Positions 34,560 to 46,526 of a stretch of 64,000 nucleotides of DNA are shown here, in pieces. The position numbers were made by a program, and so were the translations under genes. Every line of letters starts with the position of its first letter. Position 1 is the stretch's first letter. The stretch spans positions 30,616,908 to 30,680,907 of the forward strand of contig JAJKFL010000003.1 of NCBI GenBank assembly GCA_021186555.1, given 5' to 3'. Below the pieces are notes generated by a model that was not told where the DNA came from, made no database searches, and saw only the letters and a list, made by a program, of their open reading frames with translations. This DNA comes from Reticulitermes speratus. Lineage: Eukaryota > Arthropoda > Insecta > Blattodea > Rhinotermitidae.

Positions 34560-34905
34560 CAGCACTCGCAGACCATTCTCTCAAATACATTTCATCCTCT
34601 TTCTTTGAGGTCCAGTACTCTCGCATCTATGACTTGGTCTCCCAAGTGGTTTCTTCCCTTCAAGCCTTCCGGCCCAAACATTTTATGCATTACTTATCTT
34701 TTCTACATGTGTTAGCTCCTTGACGCCCCATCCCCCTTATCCTCGTTAATCTGCGTTATCCTAAAAATATCTGGTAAGAACAGGATGAAAACCTCATCAT
34801 CACGAATTTTTCTCCAGCCGCCTGCCGCTTTCTCCCATTTAGGTTCACGTATTCCCCTAAGCGCCCTGTTTTCAACACCCTCACACCATATAAAGCAATA
34901 GGTAA
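34560..34905 (-). pseudogene. Decayed non-LTR retrotransposon 3' end, second copy
   Basis: The minus-strand 80-codon frame (34712-34954) contains VENRALRGIREPKWEKAAGG and WRKIRDDEVFILFLPDIFRI. These align with [20 protein letters not shown] and [20 protein letters not shown] of the 58-kb LINE. The DNA GGTCTCCCAAGTGGTTTCTT at about 34645 matches the 58-kb GGTCTTCCAAGTGGTCTCC. The copy is 5'-truncated and much more mutated than the 58-kb one. Confidence 0.65.
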
Positions 34906-35221
34906 AATAATTAGTTTCAATGTTCAGGTTGTTTTTGGGCGGAATACTGAACATAGGAGATTCTGAACAGACTGATAGCAGGCAGTCCCCGAATTCATGT
35001 TCTCTGATTTAAATCTTGATTTTTCATTAACGTTCCAAATTATTTGCACATGTGCACACTTTCACATTGCCGAAAGATTATTATCTGTCTTTATGCAACG
35101 GTAAATACAATTCTTGTTTCAGAAAATACCGAAAGCAAATGCATCGGAATAATAATATATCACATGGAGTTCACAATAGGTTTGGTTTAATTACAGTTTA
35201 GTCTCATATTCAATCAGTAAC

Positions 35222-35442
35222 GCGGATTCTTTTCCCGGGGGTAAAGCGACCGGGGCGTGAAATTGACCACTAATATTTTTTTTCTTCTCCACCGCATCCA
35301 GACCGGCTCTGAATCTCATCTTCCTACCGAAAGCGTAGCGGACGCTCTTATCCTACGTACAGCAACTGGGGCGTCAAGGTCACATACTTAACTCCATCTA
35401 GTTTCAAGGTTAAGAATGCGCAGAGCTATACCTCCACCGTTC
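35222..35442 (+). mobile_element. SINE-A, two partial copies in tandem
   Basis: A fragment CCCGGGGGTAAAGCGACCGG with GGCGTGAAATTGACCAC (normally the 3' half) precedes a second partial copy that opens CATCCAGACCGGCTCTGAATC and ends TCCATCTAGTTTCAAGGTTA with GCAGAGCTATACCTCCACC. Confidence 0.7.
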
Positions 35443-37089
35443 ATATCGTTGTAACAATATGTTTAACTGAGCACGGGAACCATTTGAGCTTTGTAAGTGA
35501 TCAAAGTCTAAAGGTGCTCTTAGACAGTCAAAAATATTGTGCAGTAATTAATGTTGCACAGTGTTATTGACTGTCTAGTTGTAGTACTGAAGAGTTGTGT
35601 CAATAAAATGAAGCTTCGTTTTATTGTGCAATCTCCAAAATACTGGATATCTTGTGAACAGTACCGCGCAATGTCCATTCAGTTACCGTCTGTCTGCCGA
35701 GCAGTAAACATGTGCAAAAAGAAATTGCTGGTCTTCAAAAGCGCTTCCAGTAGCCAATTAACATAGCGCAACAGATAGACGCTGACTGGGAATGACAGCT
35801 CCTCTCATGTTTTATTTATTTAAGCAACTGCAGGGGTAACTTGTGTAGCTCATCAAAAGTTGGGCCACGAAACTTCAAAAAAAATTTTGTAGTTGTTTAG
35901 CTCACTCAGCCTTAAGTCTCCCATAAAATTTTCGTGTGTATTGTCTTCGTTTGTACCACTCTTTGGTCCAGCGGTGATTCCTTTTCTTTTTTAAACACAG
36001 GGATAAAGTAATGGCTACACAAGCAGCATCAGTATCACTCAACATGTTTACTCGTCCTGGCCAACGCGCAAAATTTAACATTGCACAATAATATTGAGCC
36101 TAGGGAGAAAAATATTGCGCAATATTCATTCAGTAAAAAAATACTGGGCAACAAACTTAACGGTCTAGAGGCCGCTTAACACATATGTTGTACCATATAA
36201 AGAACTTACTTGTAGACTAACGCCGGGAGAATTAGTTACCAGACCCTGAGCAGAGCCTGATGTTTCAAGGCTTAGGTATTATTATCATCGTCGTCGTCGT
36301 TGTCATCATCATCATCATCCAAGCAGTCATTCCTAATGGAACATACACCAATAAGTCCAGTTCAACTGTCAAAGAACTATGGTATTTGTTCTTGTGGGAA
36401 CGTTATCTGCATCGTCGCAATGTCGTCTTACACCTGTGACAACCCACAGCCTTCTACACTGCACAACAACTACTTTCGCCGACACAGCAATATAATAAGG
36501 TTATATATATTTTTTGTCGTTCCCTTTACACATCCAAGAGTTCTTTCGGTTTGTCGAGACTGCTTTTGACACTTTTAATTTTGTCCTTTCTCCCCCTTCT
36601 AACCCCGTGGCACCCGCGCCCTGCTCTATAGCTCAACTCTATCGTTGTCATCGCCTTCCACTTCTTCTTAAACATGAACTTCTCGGAAAATTAAATTCGT
36701 CAGGAAGTTGGAGAGAAAAGGTGTGCGGGAGACACGTAGTGTTGGTGATGGGCGCATGGGGGAGTGGAGGGGGGACAGGAAGGAATTGGATAGGGAGAAG
36801 GTGAAGCTGCAGGGTTCTCCAAAGCATATGTGTAAAAGCTTTGCCACAAACGATAACCCGAGAGGACGAGACAGATAAAAAGGAGTAAAGGTATGAAAGG
36901 CTAATATTAAAGTATCATGAGGAAACAGGACGTGAGGTCGTGTACTGGATTCAGCCGGCTCAGGATAGGGTCTAAATGCGGGAGTGAACTTTCTGTTTCC
37001 ACAAAAGTGAGAGATATCTTGCTCCACTGAGTGACTGTGAAGTTCTCAAGAATATTTGCCAACTGATTTAGTTGGAGTCACGGAGAATG
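35443..37089. other. No recognisable gene
   Basis: (TCG)n/(TCA)n microsatellite at about 36285-36320. The 119-codon minus frame at 36668-37027 overlaps a plus-strand frame and carries no motif I know. Confidence 0.4.
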
Positions 37090-37185
37090 GTCACGGTGAC
37101 TCAATGAAAAGGCGATTGGCTGCAAGCTGGACAGTCGGGGTTACAATCCCGGTAAGAGAGTTGAGATCTCTGTCTTGGCCACCAT
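37090..37185 (+). mobile_element. tRNA-like SINE head, unassigned family
   Basis: GGTGACTCAATGAAAAGGCG (A-box-like), GCTGCAAGCTGGACAGTCGG, GGGTTACAATCCCGG (B-box-like, GTTCRA changed to GTTACAA) and then TTGAGATCTCTGTC. No second copy was found in this window. Confidence 0.35.
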
Positions 37186-37354
37186 GTTCAAAGGGATTCT
37201 GTGGTACATCGCTGTTTATTGTGAGAAACATATAAACAGACTGTTCCAGAGTGCAGAATTTCTTAATATTACAGCAGGTAGTACATATCTGACTAAATGA
37301 TACGATTACCGTCACACACAACAATATTTATTGTATATCAATATTCTGTTAAAA

Positions 37355-37396
37355 TAAGCTACGTGTTTGGACCCTAAAGGGCCATCATCAAGCTTT
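37355..37396 (-). ncRNA. Degenerate hammerhead-like motif
   Basis: Minus strand: TTGATGATGG, strong stem GGCCCT/AGGGTCC around TT, then AAACACGTAGC. It lacks the conserved first C of CTGATGA and G12 of GAAA, so it should be inactive. It shows the same layout as the motif at 24945. Confidence 0.4.
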
Positions 37397-39309
37397 ATAT
37401 AAAAACAAAAAAATAGTAAAATATTCAGTGTGATATCTCACATTCACACGATTTATTTATAATTGTTAATTTTATTTAAACTTTTCTTTGTTTGTAAATA
37501 ACATCCCTTTACTTGTTCGTTGTGTTTTCAAGGTATAAGGCCCAAAAATGAAATAAGTTGAAAATATTAAGGTTAAAACTGATAAAATTGTTCTCAGTTG
37601 CTTTCTTGTAATTATCTGTATTCTTTTTGGTGCACGTTTAACGTTAATCTTAAATTTATGCTTTCTGCTTTCCACTTGTGGATTAATGGCGGATTTAGAA
37701 AGATTTCTTCATTTTGTTGAAGTAAACAATGTATACTCTCTAACAATACTGTAATGACATTAGTGCAAGTCAATATGAAAAAGTTTTGGTTTTTGTTTTT
37801 TGCTAATATGTAATATTATTAATTTCGCTAACATTTTCGTGACACAAAGTTACCACTGGGCTTTAAAAGTTTAAGCAGCTGTACATACTTTGTATCTCCT
37901 TCACGACGTGTTTCTAAGAACTACTGATGATGACTCAACAGTTTACCCTGCATACAAATAAACGTATAACACATACTGAAATCGTTTCGTTATGAAATAA
38001 CAATTGATTTCATAACCAGAGCACCGGTAGGGCTGGTGCTGCTCGCACAGAACATCGCAACACTTCTAGTCTTGGTTAATAAAGATACTAGGCCCGTAAG
38101 TTCATTTCGATCGTCCTTCCCCATTGAAATTATAACACAGTGATAACAATGCCTAGTGGTACAACACCTCAATTTTCTTCTGCATTATAAATTTTATTTC
38201 AACATACTTGCAATTTTGTTTTTAACTGGAACTGTTAGCAATCCAATACGATATGAGTAATAAAGACGGTAGTTAGGTTGTTTACAAAATAATTTTGTCT
38301 TCTTTATTTCACATTTTGCTTCGAAATGTCAAGACTCGTTTCACTCTAAAGTTATTCGTGCGCGAGTTTAATAACACCTTTAAGCACTTTCTTTCCAAAA
38401 TAATTTATAATAATCAGCTGCATTGTGTTTGCATAACGTTGGCTCCCCAACACTGCAAGATTTCCTTAAATATAATTACAAAACAGGCACGTTGAAGTAT
38501 AAATTATACCATGATTTAGCACTCGCTATTATTTTGGTTCTTGCACTATTTATATTTAAAGATAACGTGTTCATATTTTATTGAGCATTTAAAATGTGAA
38601 TTCCATTCATTAAAGTTAATCGCTTATCTAAAAAATGTTATATACTTGAAATGAAAACATTCTAATGACTGATCACTGTCTGCCCAAAGCATTACGAACG
38701 TCCACTAGCACGCAACAGGAAAAAAACTTTAAGCGCTAACACAAATCTTGATAGTTGCAGCTGTTTTCTGTCACTAGGACACTCAAGACTGAAGTATCAA
38801 TATACGACCCTGGCCTATAGCAAGCAGAGCAGGTTCATTTCTAAATGGTATATGAGGCAATGTCACATTAGTACACCAGCATAAGTCAGCGCCACTGCGG
38901 CCCACACTCTGCAATTATGAAACGCCCATTCTTTTCACTTAAATGCCCTACTTTAGTCTTTAAACAATAAAAAGGTAACTTCCTTATTGCAACACGTTTA
39001 ATGCATTCTGATAATTCGTGGAAACTTTCATGGAATAAATTAAACACAGATAAATCCAGCGCCAATGATAGAATAGGCTGTTTTGCTCACACATCTGGGA
39101 CATGTTAAATTCTCGACCTGGCTCCGACGTTATACGCCATATTACGGTATCATATATTGCAGTAGCTTGGCATCTCCCGCAAAACATATGTTTATTTAGT
39201 CAGTAGTAGCTTACATTTTTATTCAGTGAAATTAACTTCAAGGAATCTGTATAACACATCCGTCCTGATTCTACTTCCTGTTTTCAATAAATCCCAAATT
39301 GTCAACAGT
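37397..39309. other. AT-rich, nothing recognised
   Basis: Long AT-rich region; frames are below 70 codons and unrecognised. Confidence 0.45.
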
Positions 39310-39890
39310 CGACCAGAAGTCAGTAAATGTGTAAGCGAGCATTTGAACTGTCCACATTGCCCCCGTCTTCTTGGACGGAGGTGTGTCTGCGCGTGTGCTT
39401 GTTTTTGTTTGAGCATTTCGAGTGCGTAATACGTGTGTCTGCGGGAATTGCAAACTGCCTACATGTACCCGGTCTTCTTGGACAAGCATTTAGTGTGTAA
39501 ATGTGTGTGTGCGTGTGTCTGTCTGTCTGTGGGTCTTTCTGTAAGCATTTCAAATTGCCCAACTTTTCCCTATTCTGCTTGGTAATACATATGCGTTCGA
39601 GATTTTTATATTTCCCACATTTCCCCGGTCTTCTTGGAAGAAAAAGAGAGAGAGAATGTGTGTGTGTGTGCGTGCGTGCGTGTGCGCGTTTCTTCAAGAA
39701 TTTCAAATCGCCCACATTTGTCTTGGACACGGCTGGTTTTGCAAGAATTTCCAATTGCCCACATTCGCCGTGGGCATTAAGTGTGTTTGCGAGCAATGCA
39801 AACTGCCCATTTCTCCCCAGTATGTTTGGAAAAGAGTGTGCTTGCGCGGCACTTCAAGTTGCCCATTCTTCCCCATTTATGCTTCATCAT
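39310..39890. repeat. Diverged minisatellite, ~50/100-bp period
   Basis: A block reading GCATTTCAAATTGCCCACAT followed by TTCCCCGGTCTTCTTGG recurs at about 39340, 39445, 39550, 39600, 39705, 39750, 39798 and 39855, separated by TG/GTGC-rich dinucleotide stretches. The open frames across it on both strands (for example 39320-39796 minus and 39501-39917 plus) are products of the repeat. Confidence 0.75.
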
Positions 39891-42511
39891 AAGTGTCTCT
39901 GCATGCATGCAGAATAAAACTGTCCAGAATGTCGTCAGTGCATGCACAAGAACAATAACGAAGAAAATTCGCCAATCGTTTCTGACGGCACCCATTGTAA
40001 GTAGAACACTCCAATACTTTACAGCTGTTATAAAATAATGTCACCCGTTTGTCACATACACACTAAGCCATATGTTACTTGCCTGAAAGAAATGTAGTAA
40101 ACAGTATGTGTTCATGGCAGCTCTGGTATATATAGTACCAAAAGCAGTGCGCTGAATATATCGACGAGATTCATAACAATTAGAATACTGGGAGAAAAAG
40201 AGATACATCTCATTGCGGCTACTACACTGTTTGAACATACCAGACAGATTGCAACTGGATTTCTGAAACGCACATCATTCACAGCAAAAATCTGATCATG
40301 TGTGATGTAAATTTGTGAGATATGAAATATTTACGCTGTCAGAGCGGTCAGTAGTACAGGAATCATATTGGTTAACTGAATATTGCTTCTTCCAATATAT
40401 TTAAACTGGGCAAAGGCAGTGGTTTAAGAAGTGATATCTTTCCTACATATTCTGAAATGACAGCAATAATCAGATGCCGAAAACAAAACTGACACATTTT
40501 TGTTTAACCTCTCCAGCCAAATTCCGTGGTTTTTGTCTTTCTAGGCAGGCCTATAATATATGCGAGGTTTTACTCTGTTTGCACGAGATTTCTTTGTCCT
40601 GTGGGTGTATAACGCAATTATCTTCTATGTTCTCGACTTTTCTCGATTGGTCATTCATGTTTCTTCATCCTTACATTTACTGTTGTTTTGTTGCTCATTT
40701 CTGTGCGATACTCTAAACCCCTGTGCTTAACACGAACTCTCAATACGCCAGTTGCCAAAGCTCTCTTGCCCTGTGGCCTAGTTCTCATTGCCACTAAGGG
40801 AGTGGCCACAACTTTGTGTGTTTTCCTGTGCCACTCTCTTTGTCTTATATTCGTAAAAAATGTTACGCACTGAACATTTGCAACGCTCCGCCTGTTCTAC
40901 AGTGTGGCTAGGAATCAGGTCTAACTTCTAGATGTTCTTAAGAAAGCAAAGTAAAAAACAAAAGCCTCAGGTGGAGACCACGTCCATCCGTTCGTCCATT
41001 TGTGAACTAAATGGCCTATATCCGTAGTTCCATATTTGACCAATTTCGGTGAATTTCTGTACACGAGACCACAACGTAATGCAGCTGAGCAACTATCAGT
41101 TTCGTGAAAATCGGCGCAGTCAAAGCCATACTGTACTTAAGGGCATGAATAAAATTTTTCCCGTATTCTCCTACATTTTAATCCCATTTTGAAAACATGC
41201 AGTGGCCGTCAACCTGAAAAGATTTTCTTGAATTCAGCCGCCGCGAAACCTTCAAGGCATATCCAGTGTCTTTAAAGAGGCGTTACAAGTAACATTCATA
41301 TCTCGTTAGTTTCGACAGAACAGCGAATTACGTCTTGAAATTTTGGTTTTCATTAATTCTATTACCTGGAGACAGGGAAGCACATATTTAAGCAATGTGC
41401 ACATCGACCTACGTTCTGCAGTAGCTGTGTTCGTCCCAGACGCATTCTGCCCTCCTGTTAACAATAATACAATTATTTTATTTAATGCGCCGCTCGCCTG
41501 TTTGCGTACGCACGCCTATGATCCTCCATTCCCTCTTACGAAAATGTAGTTTCTGCCACTAACTTTTCGTAAGGGTGTATGCACTGTTTTACTGAAACAA
41601 TGTGACGTGTTCTAGTGGCTTTCCCCGCACTATTAGCATGCTGCATCACTTCTCAGTACTCTGGCTTTGTTGCGTCAACAGCGCTATACACATTCGATAA
41701 AATTTACCTCGCGACCCTTCATTAGCCTGCCTGTCCGCGTATTCTGCAACATAAACAAAACAAAAAAAACCTAGTTGAGTATCCAAAGCTCATCATTCGG
41801 GTTCTTCTAAGCGGATGCTACAGTAACTTGATATGCAATACGGCCGCTTCCTTTCAAATCCTTCTAAATCGCTTATAACGTCCGATTAATCGAACCCGTA
41901 CAACGACTGAAACTGAAAAAGCGTCTTTATATAAACCAACAAACAACCAATAATTCATTGATTCTCAAATAAAACCCATGGAATCAAAAAATAAACATAC
42001 AGACTAATGAAAGAGTATCTATGCGTCATCTGCTTCCATCCCATTTCTTATTTTTATTATGATCGCATTCTGTTTCACCATACGGCATCTCATCTGTTGA
42101 AGGACAAAATAATGCACAAAAACTCTTCAGTTCCTCTAAAAATTTACTTGCATTTAACCGCAAATTGTTAAATTTTCGTGACTGTGAATTCGATTTTCCA
42201 AAGTTGTTCCACTTTGTATGAGACAAAGAAAGAAAGACACCTCAGAATTACTGCTGGAAGTATCAACTGATGCTAACAAATTCACTATAAGTTTCTGCTC
42301 TTCGCAGGCTGTAGCAAGTTTTGTCTTACATATATGTGTGTGAATAGACTATAATACTATGACACAAAGACGGTGCTGCAGGAACAAATATGGTATTCAG
42401 TGCAGTAAATGTTATACAGGCTCTTAAAACGACGTCTTTGACTGTTACAGGTATTTGGGGTCTACAGTATGTTTGGAGATTGCATACATTCATAACAATT
42501 TGTAGCAGGTA
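39891..42511. other. No recognisable gene
   Basis: Frames reach at most 85 codons with no recognisable domain. No repeat shared with the rest of the window was noticed. Confidence 0.4.
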
Positions 42512-42700
42512 CTCCCTGTGCACGCCATGAAGGTATATGTGGGAGTGAAAGTGCAGCTCCACATATTCATAAACTCGGCACTAGATGCAGGAAAGTGGTC
42601 ATCTTCACGCCTGACTGCTTAACCCCAGGGAGAAAACCCCCTCGGAACTTACTGAATACGACGCTGGGTGAGGCCAAGAGCCGGCATGGACGTTTCGGAG
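42512..42700 (-). mobile_element. SINE-A copy, 3' part
   Basis: Tail CTGTGCACGCCATGAAGG, then GGCACTAGATGCAGGAAAGT, CTTAACCCCAGGGAGAAAAC and CCGGCATGGACGTTTCGG, in minus orientation. The tRNA-like head is lost. Confidence 0.75.
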
Positions 42701-44295
42701 CAGACATACAGCAGTTTGGCGTATAGATTACAGATCAAGCCTTGGAATATAATTGATGGAACAGTCCTGACGAGTCTTAAAACTCAAATAGTTAAAAAAA
42801 AAGAAGTACATACTTGAGACTGCATAGGCTTTTCTATATCACAGAACAACAGCGAATTTTGCTAAGAGTTTTACCACATCAAGGGGATTATAAATTCCAT
42901 CTAGTGGGCTGTCTTATATTCTCCAGCCTGACGGAGTGTAGGAATACATTTTGCACGCATACAGTAGTAGTACATTAGTTTCAAACTCAGTCGATTACTC
43001 TATTCACCTGACATCCGAAAAGAGATCAAAGACCGTAAATCATGGAGATGAAGATAACTTATTCGATGAGACGCGTTTATTCTCTTTAAAAAAAATATGG
43101 GTACAATATTATTATACCACATGCATGTGTACATGAACATAATCACACTGGACACCATATTTTGAAGCAACGACATTCCGTATGAACTTCGATGGTTGTC
43201 AAAACCCATATTTAATAACCATGAATCATACTGTTCTCACGAATAAGGAAAGAGCCTTTCGAATGAATAACTAAACAATGCAAGTTACATTAAGATTAAC
43301 AGACTTCAGATCGTCATATGAGTAAGTGAAGAGAGACGCTACAGAGCAAGGGGGCAGAACTTGGCACCAGTTAAGACACACAACGTGCGTACCCCTGTAG
43401 TATGAGAAATGTTGCTAAAAGTGATAAAATGTTGGGGTGAGGAGCTGAAGCAGAGGGTTGATATAACAGAGGGACGAAAAAGAGCAACTGAACGTGCAAT
43501 TTCATTATGAGGGTTACAGGTGCGAAAAGTCGTGGTGGCAGGAGCAGTGATGTTGAGAGAAATGAGGGTAAGGAAGAGGGTAAATGGAATAGTACAGAAA
43601 ATTGGTGTGCAATGCAAGAGCTACAAGACTGTGAGCCACAGAAAAAATTAAAAAAAGGCAGAAGAGAAGAACTAGTACAAATACTAATGAAAGGCATGGC
43701 TCAAATGAGATTCGTGTTTTTCTTTCATCTTTACGAACTGCATTTTTCCGGCCATGATGAAGATAATTATGTGATCATAATGTAGCAAGCTGTGCAGGAG
43801 TTCCTCAAGGGTAACATGACTTTTAACAGGTTTAAACAAAGTGCAAGTACAGGTGATATTTAAAGCATCAACACTTTTAAAAGTGATGCCACAACTACCC
43901 ATTCATTAGAGAATGTAATAGCATGCAGTTTTCACACACCAGTCCACACTTGGGAAAATATAAACCAATATATTCAAGATGACGTTTGCAAGACTCGCGA
44001 AATTTCCGGAACTGCGTAAACCTAAATCACGACTACTGAAGAACAAAAATTTGTGACTATTTTCAGTCATTAAACTGTGTGCAGACTCATCTGAAACACT
44101 CTCTTACTGAAATAACTCCACAGAAAATAACCACAAGAGCCTAGGCCACACAAAGTTTGTACCCATGATAATCCTTTGCCAAAAAGTACAGGTTACAGAT
44201 TCAACAGGAGTCCGCCTCGAAACCACTATCATAACGAAAATAAAATACATCCTTCTGTATTTCACCATTGAAACATTCCATGACAGCACGTGGTT
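42701..44295. other. No recognisable gene
   Basis: Frames at 43339-43697 (-), 43507-43785 (+) and 44104-44445 (-, overlapping the LINE below) have no recognisable domain of their own. Confidence 0.4.
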
Positions 44296-44555
44296 AATGT
44301 GACCGGAAGCTTCTTCTTCTTCTTCGGTGGCACTACAGTCCAATGCGGACCTTCGCCTCCTTAATGGCCCTTTCCCAGTCAGCTGTGTTTTTTGACCTTT
44401 CTTTCCAGTTGTTAATTTTACACTTCTTAATGTCTGTTTGTACACAATTCCACCATCTGTTTCTTGGTCGTCCTCTTGGTCGTTCCCTCATTGCTCCTGC
44501 TCTGTACAATGTCCGTACATTCCACGTCGCTATCCTCATCAATGTGACCGGCAGC
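44296..44555 (-). mobile_element. Miniature, internally deleted RTE-like LINE with 15-bp target-site duplication
   Basis: AATGTGACCGGAAGC (44296-44310) and AATGTGACCGGCAGC (44541-44555) flank a 230-bp element, 44311-44540, identical at 14 of 15 positions. On the minus strand the element begins GATGAGGATAGCGACGTGG and ends at a (GAA)n tail of five units immediately before the duplication. Both ends therefore look intact, while the body is far too short for a LINE. Short microsatellite 3' tails are characteristic of the RTE clade. Confidence 0.82.
44333..44539 (-). CDS. 68-residue fused endonuclease-start/RT-end ORF of the miniature LINE
   Basis: A single open frame from an ATG five bases inside the 5' end of the element to a TAG near its tail. 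Residues 1-19 (MRIATWNVRTLYRAGAMRE) match the start of the apurinic-type endonuclease of RTE-like LINEs, where the Asn of ATWNVRTL is a catalytic-site residue. Residues from about 20 on (RPRGRPRNRWW, DIKKCKINNWKERSKN, ADWERAIKEAK) match the extreme C terminus of the same type of polyprotein (GRPRxRW ... WxxxAxDRxxW). Everything between, including the rest of the endonuclease and the whole reverse transcriptase, is missing, yet the frame is continuous. It cannot encode an active enzyme. Whether a peptide is made is unknown; the frame may simply reflect the deletion junction. Confidence 0.6.
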   Translation of the reverse strand: MRIATWNVRTLYRAGAMRERPRGRPRNRWWNCVQTDIKKCKINNWKERSKNTADWERAIKEAKVRIGL

Positions 44556-44861
44556 AATGTTAACATAATTAGTTATGAAAACAAACATGCAGAGACAAAT
44601 GTGAGACACAGACTAAAGGGACGACCGTGAAATGAAGTGACACTACTTGTGCGTGATCATTATCATCATCATTTACTCCAACAATATGACACTAGTATTT
44701 ATTATGTAGATAGCTTACATTCTTATGATAAAAGTACATGATCTACACACTAAAATATACACAGCTTCCAGAGGATTGTTCAGAACCATGACAAATTGGA
44801 ATGTGCTTTCCAGAACAATATTCTATTGAAACTGGTTTGGCGGGTTGTGACTTAAGAAGTA

Positions 44862-45353
44862 CAGTGGACCCTCGAACTTCGATCGGTTTGATGTTCGAAC
44901 AACTTGAAACTCGGAACAAAAAATTCGAGGAAAATCTGGTTTTGAAACTCGAACAAAAACTCGAAAGTCGAACAAAGAATCACGTGGTCGTCACGTGGTC
45001 GCCTTCTCTCTCTGCTTGGTCCAGATGAAAGAAGGGTAAGTCACCTTCCAGTGAACAGTAATATCCCTCCTACTATTATTATTGATTGATTATTATTATT
45101 ATACAATATTTTTATGTATGTACTATTATAAATAAAAATTTTCAATTATTGAAATTAAATATACTTGTTTTATCATTATAATCTTTTGAAACAGGCACTT
45201 AAAATGTTTTATATTGGGTAAATTTTGGGGGTCTGGAACGGATTAATTCAATTTACATTATTTCTTATGGGGAAATTTAACTCGAAAGTCGAACAACTTG
45301 AAAGTCGAACCGTCTCCTGGAACGGATTGTGTTCGAAGTTCGAGATTCCACTG
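44862..45353. mobile_element. Tigger/pogo-type MITE with TA target site
   Basis: TA (44860-44861) precedes CAGTGGACCCTCGAACTTCGA and the right end reads TCGAAGTTCGAGATTCCACTG followed by TA (45354-45355). The 21-bp terminal inverted repeats match at 19 positions. Subterminal CTCGAAAGTCGAACAA words recur, and GGAACGGATTAATTCAATTT with CTTATGGGGAAA is an internal signature I associate with Tigger-like elements. There is no transposase, so it is non-autonomous, 492 bp long. The small frames inside it are not genes. Confidence 0.85.
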
Positions 45354-45532
45354 TACTTACAAAAATGCCTCTCTTTAGTTTTGCTGTTTAAGTACGTTTG
45401 CTTAATAAAAAACTACGGACACAAATTCCTCGTCCTGCAATTTCCACGCTCTCCTATATTTTGGCCTCCTGTTTCATCTGACGATTGATGTTTGTAATTA
45501 TTCTCAATTCTTTACTTTATTATAACATTACA

Positions 45533-46058
45533 AACAAGACAGGCAATGTACGCATAAACGTAACAGTGAGGCGTGTTCACGTAACCAATGTTGCCGTGAA
45601 AAAGAAGTATTACATAATCTGAGCGTGTGTGTCTCTAGCCTCAGATATTCAGCACGCAATGCTCTTGTGCCGTATTATATTGTCACCTGTGGCCTCTACG
45701 GCTCTACAGAATTTTTCCACATTATCTCATAAACGGCACGATTTTCGGGAAAAAATTATTGAACATAAAATTTGTGTTTCGATTTATCTACAACCTTTTG
45801 TCTGAAAGGTTTCTCAGTCTAGAAAAATAGAGCGAGATAGTATCATAAATGTACTTAGGTCTTCATGTAAAGTACCCGTTATTCTTGTCAGATTTTAATG
45901 AAAGTTGATTTTCTCGACAGATTTTCGAAAGCCACTCAAATATCAAATTTCGTAAAAATCCGTCCAGTAGGAGTCGAGTTGTTCCATGCGGAAAGACGGA
46001 TGGACAGACAGCTATGACGAAGCTAATAGTCGCTTTCCGCAATTTGAGAACGCGCCTA
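45533..46058 (+). repeat. Repeat E, full-length copy
   Basis: Collinear with the copy at 26773-27294 from AACAAGACAGGCAATGTACG to GAGAACGCGCCT, including GTGAGGCGTGTTCACGTAAC, CACATTATCTCATAAACGGC and GTCTTCATGTAAAGTACCCG. Confidence 0.75.
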
Positions 46059-46297
46059 AAAATGGACCCGTAATAGGATGTGATTAACATACTGTTCACA
46101 TGCAGTTCAACCCGTCTTTCATCACACGTTTATTGACTCATAATGACTGACGAAGTCACTGAAGTGTAAGTCATTAAGTTACTACTTTGTGCTAAGCACA
46201 ACTTTTGAGGTTTTTGAAGTGAGAAAAAGAGAAAGGCCTCTCACGAAACAAAACATTGCACAACTTTAGTTGTTCAATATCCCTTTCATTACATTAG

Positions 46298-46526
46298 ACA
46301 GAGTAGTCGGTATAGCGACTAGGCTACGGACTGGAGGGTACGGGGTTCGAATCCCCACACGAGAAAGCGATTCTTATCATCACCATAACGTCCAAGGGCC
46401 CACCCAACCTCTTATTCAATGCGTACCGAGTCCAAAGCGGCCGAGGCGTGATGGTGACCACTCGTTTCTATCTAGAGAGTAAGAATGAAAGGAGCTATAC
46501 TTCTACTCCCCGTATATGCCTTCATC
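46298..46526 (+). mobile_element. SINE-A copy, plus strand
   Basis: AGAGTAGTCGGTATAGCGAC (A box), GGTACGGGGTTCGAATCCCC (perfect B box), GGCCCACCCAACCTCTTATT, AAAGCGGCCGAGGCGTGATG and GGAGCTATACTTCTACTCCC. The pol III promoter boxes are the best conserved among the SINE-A copies. Confidence 0.88.

Noticed and set aside
37090-37185. True tRNA gene
   Set aside because: B box is mutated and no acceptor stem is visible; more like a SINE head.
39320-39796. 158-codon minus-strand frame with HTHTHTH runs
   Set aside because: Product of the minisatellite and GT/CA stretches, not a protein-like composition.
40985-41140. Additional repeat E copy (CCGTTCGTCCATTTGTG)
   Set aside because: Only a short resemblance to the GGACGGACAGAC segment; the remainder does not align.
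46298-46370. True tRNA gene at the SINE-A head
   Set aside because: A and B boxes are present but no cloverleaf with paired acceptor stem can be drawn, and the sequence continues into the SINE-A body.
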